64,000 nt of DNA, from assembly GCA_023228945.1 (NCBI GenBank), contig JALOAI010000012.1:62001-126000 (forward strand). Reading direction: 5' to 3'. Position numbers and translations under genes: made by a program. Below the pieces are notes generated by a model, which did no database searches, was not told where the DNA came from, and worked only from the letters and a program-made list of their open reading frames with translations. The stretch is from Pigmentiphaga sp. (lineage in GTDB: Bacteria > Pseudomonadota > Gammaproteobacteria > Burkholderiales > Burkholderiaceae_B). Positions 43,428 to 50,046 of the stretch are shown piece by piece. Numbering within the stretch: the first letter of the stretch is position 1; each line of letters starts with the position of its first letter.

Positions 43428-44870
43428 TCAGCAACTCTCCCAACGCACCTCCGGATCCACCGGATACTCGTAAGGCTCATCGCACAGGAAATTGACGGTG
43501 TTGGTCAGCCCCCTCCACGCACCTTGCACGCCGTGGCCCACATCGTCGATGATGACTAGACGGCCTCCCGGCGCGAGCTCTTCTTGACGGAAGGCTTCGG
43601 GCAGCGGCGTCGACAAGTCGAGAAAACCCGCGAGGATGAGCGTCGGGAGATCGGGGAGCAAGCCGTCGCGCCGCTGGGTACCCGGCGAGGTGGGGGGCCA
43701 CGCCAGGCAATCATGGATCAGAACGTTATCGAGCATGGTGGCGCGGTCGAACGGCCAGAACTCCGCCTCGTCGATGACCGACGCCGCGGCTTGGAGCGCC
43801 GCGAGGCGGCCCGCCAGCGGCGTCGCGGAGTCGCCCCAGGGGGCGATCATGTCGGAGCAAAGCGTGGCACGGTGCAGACCGGTGCTGAACTGGCGAACGC
43901 CCGGCCTCGTCGTATTTTGCTGGTATGCACGGATCAAGCCGGCCAGTGCGCTGCGATCACCGACAGCCGCCGCCTGCAAGGCCTGGAATAGCGCCGTCGC
44001 TGAGGGATTGACGCCATTCCATCCCGTCAGCATGTCGTAAAGCTCGATGGGCTTGGGTTCAAGCGAGGCCGCTGCCGCCAGGACCGCCATGGGATCCTGG
44101 GGACACTCCTCGTCCATGCAATGGGCCTCGATCACGAACGGCAGCATCCTCAGCGCCGGCCGGCTGAAGGAATCCAGCCCGGTGTGCGGCACCGGCGAGT
44201 CGAGCACGATGCGTGACACCCGTTCAGGATGGGTGGTGGCGTAAGCGCTGGCCGTATAGGTGCCGTATGAGATGCCGTTAAGAACCCAGGTTTCGGCCCC
44301 CAGTGCCTGGCGCAAAAGCTCAAGGTCGGCCACGGTGGCGGAGCTGGAATAGAACTGCCGGTCTTCTCCGAGGACGTCGATGCATTCCGCCAGGGCGGCG
44401 GGCGACCCCGGCCGGATATCGCTGAAACCGGTTTCAGCCTGCAGGGTGGGACAATCGATGGCGGTTTCGCCCGTGCCGCGGAAATCGAGCCCCACCCAGC
44501 GATAGGCTTCCGCCAAGGCCGGCGGCATTCTGGAGCCGAAGGACCGAAGCATTCTGCGGCCCGCTCCGCCGGGCCCCCCATCCAGCCAGAGCGCCACGCC
44601 GCGCGGCGCATCGGTATTGCGCTGCATCGTCACCGCAAGCCGCAGGGTTTCGCCGCGGGGCTGGGCATGATCCAGTGGAACCTCGAGATAAGCACAAAGC
44701 AGCTCGGGAGCGTCAGCGCAGTCGGTGATGTCAACGAGGCTGGGCGGCGGCGGGGGTACGGGCTCGGGGTCAGTCGTATCGTCTCCTCCACAGGCGGCCA
44801 GAAAAAGGGCCAGCAAACCAGCGCCGATACTGCGCTGCACGAACCTCGAGCCGGAAATTGCGACAGACAT
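43428..44870 (-). CDS. S33-type alpha/beta-hydrolase lipoprotein peptidase B
   Basis: 480-aa paralogue of the adjacent gene, with the same plan: lipobox LFLAAC followed by GGDDT, a proline-rich spacer (PEPVPPPPPS), ALWLDGGPGGAG, nucleophile GISYGTYTASAYA, LAGFLDLSTPL and DVGHGVQGAW. Long identical stretches with paralogue A (for example NTVNFLCDEPYEYPVDP) indicate a tandem duplication that has since diverged. The start at 44870 has GGAG about seven bases upstream. It likely trims peptides outside the cytoplasm. Confidence 0.85.
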   Translation of the reverse strand: MSVAISGSRFVQRSIGAGLLALFLAACGGDDTTDPEPVPPPPPSLVDITDCADAPELLCAYLEVPLDHAQPRGETLRLAVTMQRNTDAPRGVALWLDGGPGGAGRRMLRSFGSRMPPALAEAYRWVGLDFRGTGETAIDCPTLQAETGFSDIRPGSPAALAECIDVLGEDRQFYSSSATVADLELLRQALGAETWVLNGISYGTYTASAYATTHPERVSRIVLDSPVPHTGLDSFSRPALRMLPFVIEAHCMDEECPQDPMAVLAAAASLEPKPIELYDMLTGWNGVNPSATALFQALQAAAVGDRSALAGLIRAYQQNTTRPGVRQFSTGLHRATLCSDMIAPWGDSATPLAGRLAALQAAASVIDEAEFWPFDRATMLDNVLIHDCLAWPPTSPGTQRRDGLLPDLPTLILAGFLDLSTPLPEAFRQEELAPGGRLVIIDDVGHGVQGAWRGLTNTVNFLCDEPYEYPVDPEVRWESC

Positions 44871-45054
44871 CGGCACTCCAGTAACGCCCACGGAAGAAGG
44901 TCGCATCATGCACTCACTAACCTGTCTAGGCAATTCCAAATGGGCCTCGGCCGGCCTGAAGTCACACCATCGCTCATGCCAATAATGATGGCGGCGGTCC
45001 CGTCCGCCTTAACGGTTTGCGGCATTGCCAGCCACCACCTTCGGAACGTCGATC

Positions 45055-46032
45055 TCAATCCAGCTTCACCCCAGACTCGCGGATGATCTTGCCCCATTTC
45101 GTGGTCTCGTCCGCCACGAAGCGCTGCGCCTCGGCCGGCGTGGCGCTGGGCTGAATGCGCGCTCCGGCGCGGGCCAGGACTTCGCGCACTTCGGGCTTGG
45201 CCAGCGCCGCATTCAAGGCCTGATGCAACTTATCCACCACGGGCTGCGGCGTGGCCGTCGGCACGAACAGGCCTTGCCAGGCGCTGGATAGCGATCCCAG
45301 GCCGGCCTGGGCCGCCGTGGGCACGCCCGGCAACTCGCTCAGCGGTTCGTCGCCGGAAACGGCGATCGCCTTGAGCTTGCCACCCTGGATCTGCGATACC
45401 GCGCTACCCACATTCAGCAAACCGATATGCACTTCGCCGGCGATCAGGGCGGTTATCCCCGGCCCCGCGCCGCCGCTATAGGGAATGGGCGTCATCTGGA
45501 TACTGTTGCGTTTCTCGAGCTGGATCATGTCGAAGTGCGGCCCGCTGGCAACGCCCGGCAGCCAGTAATTGATCTTGCCGGGATTGGCTTTGCCGTAGGC
45601 GATCAGCTCCGCGCCGGTGTCGGGTACGAACTTGGTGCTGGCCACCAGCACGGCCGGAGTCAGGCCCACCATGCCCACCGCACGCAAGTCTTGCGACGGT
45701 ACGATCTTCAGCACCTTGGCGTAGCTGGTTTCGTTCATGGCATTGGTGGAAACGTTGCCGAGCAAGACGGTATAGCCGTCGGGCTCGGCATTGGCGACGT
45801 AGTCGAGCGCGATATTGCCGGCCGCACCCGGCCGGTTCTCCACCACCACCGGCGAACCAAGAATGTGCTGCATTTCTTGCGCCACGGGGCGGGCGATGGC
45901 GTCGCTCGCGCCGCCCGGCGCAAAGGGCACGACCAGTCGGATGGGGCGGTCGGGGAAGGTACTGGCGTGGGCCAGACAGCTCGAGGCGGCAAGCACGCCA
46001 GCGGCGATCATTCGGGTGCAGAGGTTCATCAT
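45055..46032 (-). CDS. Bug/TctC-family receptor (no. 6)
   Basis: 325-aa periplasmic receptor with a Sec signal (cleavage near AHA-STFPD). Bug motifs: PIRLVVPFAPGGASDAIARP, VENRPGAAGNIALDYVANAEPDGYTV and INYWLPGVASGPHFDMI. AGGAG precedes the start by about seven bases. It is the last gene of the eight-gene operon headed by the cupin at 52.6 kb and probably binds the substrate consumed by that operon. Confidence 0.9.
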   Translation of the reverse strand: MMNLCTRMIAAGVLAASSCLAHASTFPDRPIRLVVPFAPGGASDAIARPVAQEMQHILGSPVVVENRPGAAGNIALDYVANAEPDGYTVLLGNVSTNAMNETSYAKVLKIVPSQDLRAVGMVGLTPAVLVASTKFVPDTGAELIAYGKANPGKINYWLPGVASGPHFDMIQLEKRNSIQMTPIPYSGGAGPGITALIAGEVHIGLLNVGSAVSQIQGGKLKAIAVSGDEPLSELPGVPTAAQAGLGSLSSAWQGLFVPTATPQPVVDKLHQALNAALAKPEVREVLARAGARIQPSATPAEAQRFVADETTKWGKIIRESGVKLD

Positions 46033-46067
46033 GTGTGTCTCCTGAAAAATTATCGTCGGTCAAAGGG

Positions 46068-46997
46068 TCAGGGTCGGGATGCCGTTGCCGTCGTTGGCGG
46101 CAAGGCGGCCCAGAATCCGGCGCAGGCGGCGGCCAGGCGTTCGGGACATTCCAGCGCCGATTGATGAGCCGCGGGATCGAGCAGGGTCCAGGCGGCATTG
46201 GGCAGGCCGCGCCGCAGTTCCAGACAGAGTTCGGGCGCGATCGCTTCGTCCTGGGCGCCGCTCACCACCAGGGCGGGCGTACGGATATCGGCCAGGCAAT
46301 CGGCGAAGTCCAGGCCGGCGATAGCGGCCGCACAGCCCATGTAGCCGTCCACGCGTATAGCGGCGGCGCGTGCCGTCCAGTGGGCCAGCAGCTCGGGGCG
46401 GGCCGCTTGCGCCGCCGGCGTCAGCCAGCGTTGTACCGCGGGCTCGGCCAACGCTTGCAAGCCTTGCCGACGGGCCATGGCGATGCGCTCGTGCCAGACC
46501 CGGGGCGCCGGCTGGCGCGCGGCGGTGTGCGCCAGCACCAGGGACGCCAGCCGCCCCCCATGGGCCAGGCCCAGTTGCTGGCCGATCATGCCGCCGATCG
46601 ACGTGCCCACGAAATGCACCCGCTCGATGGCCAGGGCATCCAGCAAGGCCACCGCATCGTCGGCCAGCATGGCCAGGGTGTAGGGGGCCGGCGTCGCCGA
46701 GCTGCCACCATGGCCGCGCAGATCGTAGCGCAGGATGCGGTGGGCGCCCGCCAGCCGGGCCACGACGTCGTCCCAAAGGCTCAGGTCGGCCAGCAGGCCA
46801 TGCGCCAGCATCACGACCGGCCCGTCGCCACCGCCGTCGAGGCGGTAGGCGATGTGCCGATCCGGCAAGGACACGATTCCCTCCCCAAGGGAGGATTCGC
46901 GCTTGGGGCGGCCCGGCGCACTGACGGTGCCCTCCGGTCGCTGCGCGACTTCCTCCCCAAGGGAGGATTCGTGCTTGGGGCGGCCCAGCGCACTCAT
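46068..46997 (-). CDS. Alpha/beta hydrolase (enol-lactonase-like) with repeat-encoded N-terminus
   Basis: 309 aa. Residues 2-41 derive from one full and one truncated copy of the type I repeat (SALGRPKHESSLGEEVAQRP...). The hydrolase domain starts at about residue 42 (VSLPDRHIAYRLDGGGDGP) and shows MLAHGLLADLSLWDD, nucleophile GTSIGGMIGQQ, acid VVSGAQDEAI and a terminal His in DPAAHQSALE, resembling 3-oxoadipate enol-lactonase (PcaD) relatives. ATG overlaps the luciferase-like gene stop (ATGA). The codon at 46874, GTG before TCCTTGCCGG, is a likely original start. It probably hydrolyses an ester or lactone made by the monooxygenase. Confidence 0.8.
   Translation of the reverse strand: MSALGRPKHESSLGEEVAQRPEGTVSAPGRPKRESSLGEGIVSLPDRHIAYRLDGGGDGPVVMLAHGLLADLSLWDDVVARLAGAHRILRYDLRGHGGSSATPAPYTLAMLADDAVALLDALAIERVHFVGTSIGGMIGQQLGLAHGGRLASLVLAHTAARQPAPRVWHERIAMARRQGLQALAEPAVQRWLTPAAQAARPELLAHWTARAAAIRVDGYMGCAAAIAGLDFADCLADIRTPALVVSGAQDEAIAPELCLELRRGLPNAAWTLLDPAAHQSALECPERLAAACAGFWAALPPTTATASRP
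46875..46994 (-). repeat. 75-bp-type coding repeat (type I), one copy plus one truncated, at gene start
   Basis: The first unit (46994-46923) is 72 bp because of a 3-bp shorter spacer, and the second (46922-46875) stops after GGGGAGGGAATC. Both are read in the same peptide frame as the copies at 52 kb. The unit adjoins the ATGA overlap. Confidence 0.88.
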
Positions 46998-48112
46998 GCC
47001 ACCGCCTCCGGCTGCGCGGGGCGCGAGCGGGCGATGGCGGCGTTCACGCGCGGCATGACCTCTTCGGCCATCAGTTGCATGGAACGCTTGCCCAGCGCGG
47101 GGTCGAGCCAGTCGTGGCAGGCATAGAGCAAGGTGCCGAAGTCGCCCACCTGATCGCGGAAGGCCAGCAGTTGATCGACCACGCTATTCACGCTGCCGGC
47201 GATCACCAGTTCGCGGGTGAGGTAGTCCGGCGTGATCTCGGCATCGGCCTGCGAGGGATCGTGCTTGAACAGATTGGCGCGCCCGCCGCCCACGAGCTTA
47301 CGCGCCAGCTGGCGGAAGTAGAAATGGTAGGGGCCTTCGGCGCTGCGGCCGTAGCGCTGGGCCACCGCGTCGTCGTCGGCCACGAAGATCGATTTGGCGA
47401 TGCGCCATTCGGCCGGTTCGGCGCGAGCGCCCACCGCCTCGCGGCCTTCCGCGTACTTGGGCCAATGGGTGCGCACCCATTGCGGCAGCAGGAAGTTGGC
47501 CGAGATCGCCTGCCAGCCGCGCTTGGCCATTTCGGCCACGCCTTGCGAATAGGGCGCCACGGCGGTGCCGACCACCAGGGGATGGGGCCGCTGGTAGGGC
47601 TTGAGGATGCTGCCCTGGCCGATCTCGGGGATCATAGTCTTGCGCGTGCTCACCCGGAAGAACTCACCTTCCAGATCGTAGGGCGCCTCGCCGGCCCAGA
47701 TCTGGAGCACCATGTTGATGCATTCGAGGAACATCGCGTTGCGGTTCTGATCGAGATTGCCGAAGACTTCGGCATCGGACATCAGGCCGCCGGGGCTGAT
47801 GCCCAGGATGAAGCGGCCCCGCAGGATGTGATCGAGCATCGCGGCCTGCGCGGCCACGGCGGCGGGATGGGTGTTGGGCAGGTTGAGGGTGCCGGTGCCC
47901 AGCACGATGTCGCGGGTGTCGTGGGCCAGGCTGGCCAGGAACATCAGGCTGGAGGTGACGTTCTCGGCCAGGTCGGTGATGTGTTCGCCGACGAAGGCTT
48001 CGCAAAAGCCCAGACGGTCGGCCAGCAGGATGGCCTCGCGGTCTTCGGCCAGGGTCTGGCTGGCCGAGCGACCAGGAGGGTGCAGCGGCATCATGAAGGT
48101 GCCCAAGCGCAT
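46994..48112 (-). CDS. Luciferase-like (LLM class) flavin-dependent monooxygenase
   Basis: 372-aa bacterial-luciferase-family oxygenase: MRLGTFMMPLHPP, FCEAFVGEHITD, LGTGTLNLPNTHPAAVAAQAAMLD, GRFILGISPGG, and the C-terminal GSVNSVVDQLLAFRDQVGDFG. Such enzymes use reduced FMN supplied by a partner reductase; that reductase gene lies 28 bp upstream. The start at 48112 fits the family N-terminus, while a long upstream extension is an overlap with the reductase gene. The likely reaction is oxygenation of an organic substrate (C-C, C-S or C-N cleavage) in the operon's pathway. Confidence 0.88.
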   Translation of the reverse strand: MRLGTFMMPLHPPGRSASQTLAEDREAILLADRLGFCEAFVGEHITDLAENVTSSLMFLASLAHDTRDIVLGTGTLNLPNTHPAAVAAQAAMLDHILRGRFILGISPGGLMSDAEVFGNLDQNRNAMFLECINMVLQIWAGEAPYDLEGEFFRVSTRKTMIPEIGQGSILKPYQRPHPLVVGTAVAPYSQGVAEMAKRGWQAISANFLLPQWVRTHWPKYAEGREAVGARAEPAEWRIAKSIFVADDDAVAQRYGRSAEGPYHFYFRQLARKLVGGGRANLFKHDPSQADAEITPDYLTRELVIAGSVNSVVDQLLAFRDQVGDFGTLLYACHDWLDPALGKRSMQLMAEEVMPRVNAAIARSRPAQPEAVA

Positions 48113-48140
48113 GGCGGTGTCCTCGATGGGAAAAGACGGT

Positions 48141-48659
48141 TCAGGCCACGCCGGCGCCCAGGGGCAGCGGCGGGCTGATGTGGTGGGGGCGCACGCTGAG
48201 ATAGCGCCCGCCGCCGAACACCAGCGGCCGGCGCTCGGTGCGCTCCAGGCGTTCGACGTGACCGATGAAAACGCGGTGGTCGCCGCCGGCGTGAGTCTCC
48301 AGCAGGCGGCATTCGAGCCAGGCCACGCAGCCCTCCAGCAGCGGCAGGCCAGCCAGGCCCTCGCGCCAGCCGCTGGCGCCGAACTTGTCGCCGCGGCGGG
48401 CAAAGCGCGTCGAGACGTCGAGCTGATCTTCGGCCAGGATGTTGACGGCGAAATGCGAGGCGGCGCGAAACGCGGCATGGCTGGGGGCGGCGCTCGCCTG
48501 GCTCCACAGCACCAGCGGCGGATCGAGCGAGACCGAGCTGAAGGAGTTGACCGTCAGGCCATGCGGCGCGCCGTCGGCATCCCGCGTGGTGATCACGGTC
48601 ACCCCGGTCACGAAGCTGCCCAGGGCATCGCGCAGCGTCCGGCTATCGAAAGCGGCCAT
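48141..48659 (-). CDS. Flavin reductase (HpaC/DIM6-NTAB family)
   Basis: 172-aa NAD(P)H:flavin oxidoreductase-like protein: LRDALGSFVTGVTVITTRDA, GLTVNSFSSVSLDPPLVLWS, FAVNILAEDQ and the HRVFIGHVE near the C-terminal half. It provides reduced FMN to the adjacent luciferase-like monooxygenase, forming a two-component system. The start at 48659 has GGAGG nine bases upstream and lies four bases after the oxidoreductase stop. Confidence 0.88.
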   Translation of the reverse strand: MAAFDSRTLRDALGSFVTGVTVITTRDADGAPHGLTVNSFSSVSLDPPLVLWSQASAAPSHAAFRAASHFAVNILAEDQLDVSTRFARRGDKFGASGWREGLAGLPLLEGCVAWLECRLLETHAGGDHRVFIGHVERLERTERRPLVFGGGRYLSVRPHHISPPLPLGAGVA

Positions 48660-48663
48660 CACG

Positions 48664-49665
48664 TCAATCCTCCACGACTTCAACGCTACCCGAGCGCGCG
48701 GAGCGGAACACCGCTTCGAGGGCACTGATGTTGGCCAGCATCTGCTCGCGCGGCACGGGATACGGCGCCACCCTCCGGGCGGCAGCGGCAAAGGCCTCAA
48801 GGTTGAGCAGGGCCGCGGGCGCTGGCGGATAGTCGGTGATCTGCGGCGAAGCGCCGCGCCGCGACACGGTCAGCGTCCAGCCTTCGGGGCTCTCGGGGTG
48901 GGCTTTATCGCGCACCTCGGCCCAGCCGGCGGAACCGTAGACCGCAAAGCGCCCGGCGAACGGCGTGGCCAGCATGGCGCTGATCAAGGCGTGCCCGCCG
49001 CGGCGGAACGACGCCATCACCGCCAGGGTGTCGCCATTGGTGAGCGGGCTGCCCAACTGGCGCACGCTGGCCAGCACGCTCTCGGCCTCGCCGAACACCG
49101 CCACCGACAAGTCCAGCAAATGAATGCCGGTGGCAGTCATGGGGCCAGCCGGCGCTTCCTGGCCCGACAATCGCCAGTTATCGGCGGCCAGGGCCAGGAA
49201 TTTATCCTGGCTGAAGTTGGCCTCCACCTGCAGCGGCGTGCCCAGCTCGCCGGCGCTTAGCAGGCGCAGCACTTCCACGATGGGCGGCTCGAAGCGCTTC
49301 TCGTGGCCCACCGCCAGGGTCACCCCGGCGCGCTCGACGGCGTCCAGGGCGCGCCGGGCGTCGGCGCGGGTCAGCGCCAGCGGCTTCTCGCAGAATACGT
49401 GGCGGCCGGCCGCCGCCACCGCCACCACCTGCTGGGCGTGCTGGGTGTGGGGCGTGCACAGCACCACCGCCTCGACCCCCGGGTCGGCCAGAGCGTTCTC
49501 GAGCCGGGCGGAAAAGCGCAGGCCGCGCTCGCGGGCAAAGGCTTCGGCCGCCGGATCGACGTCGACCACGTGGACGACCTCGAGCCGCGGACTCTGCCGG
49601 ACCTGGTCGACCAGGACGCGGCCCCACCAGCCCAGGCCGATCACGGCCAGTCTGAGTGCTTGCAT
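48664..49665 (-). CDS. Gfo/Idh/MocA-family oxidoreductase
   Basis: 333-aa NAD(P)-dependent dehydrogenase. The Rossmann motif VIGLGWWGRVLVDQ is at 8-21, and the family EKPLALT motif is at about 93-99, with a conserved Lys expected to help catalysis. HEKRFEPPI and GIHLLDLSVAVFGE complete the pattern. Members oxidise sugars, inositols or hydroxylated acids. It lies between cupin 2 and the flavin reductase in the same operon and could oxidise a hydroxyl group before or after the monooxygenase step. Confidence 0.87.
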   Translation of the reverse strand: MQALRLAVIGLGWWGRVLVDQVRQSPRLEVVHVVDVDPAAEAFARERGLRFSARLENALADPGVEAVVLCTPHTQHAQQVVAVAAAGRHVFCEKPLALTRADARRALDAVERAGVTLAVGHEKRFEPPIVEVLRLLSAGELGTPLQVEANFSQDKFLALAADNWRLSGQEAPAGPMTATGIHLLDLSVAVFGEAESVLASVRQLGSPLTNGDTLAVMASFRRGGHALISAMLATPFAGRFAVYGSAGWAEVRDKAHPESPEGWTLTVSRRGASPQITDYPPAPAALLNLEAFAAAARRVAPYPVPREQMLANISALEAVFRSARSGSVEVVED

Positions 49666-49684
49666 GATGCTGCGCTCCGCCGGA

Positions 49685-50020
49685 TCAGATGCGATGGCCG
49701 ACGCCGTCGACGATGCTCTTGGCGCTGATCATTTCCGAGTCTTCGAGAACGTAGGTACTGTGCGGCACATTGGGCGGGATCAACACCGCCTGGCCGGGCC
49801 CGACCTCGAAGACTTCGCCGTCGAGGGTGACCCGGCTGCGGCCCGACAGACAGATGGCGATCTGTTCGTGCGGATGCGAGTGCTCTTGCGCGCCTTCGCC
49901 GGCCTTGTACTTGAGGATGCCGATCTCGATGTGCTCGCCGGTGATGAGCTTGCCGAAGGCGGTGGAGTGCTTGGGCGTGACGAACTCGTCGCGCACGTCG
50001 CTGAGGTTGATGATGGCCAT
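49685..50020 (-). CDS. Small cupin-domain protein (cupin 2)
   Basis: 111-aa single-domain cupin with motif 1 (GEGAQEHSHPHEQIAICLSG, metal-binding His-x-His and Glu) and motif 2 (GPGQAVLIPPNVPHSTYV). AAGGAG precedes the start. Small cupins in catabolic operons act as dioxygenases, isomerases or sensors; the function here is not determined. Confidence 0.82.
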   Translation of the reverse strand: MAIINLSDVRDEFVTPKHSTAFGKLITGEHIEIGILKYKAGEGAQEHSHPHEQIAICLSGRSRVTLDGEVFEVGPGQAVLIPPNVPHSTYVLEDSEMISAKSIVDGVGHRI

Positions 50021-50046
50021 GGAAGTCTCCTTGAAAAGTGTGCGGC

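Noticed and set aside
46875..46997. Repeat-coded N-termini treated as ordinary annotation errors in start choice only.
   Set aside because: Start uncertainty is real, but the internal copies in the arylsulfatase and CocE-like genes cannot be explained that way.
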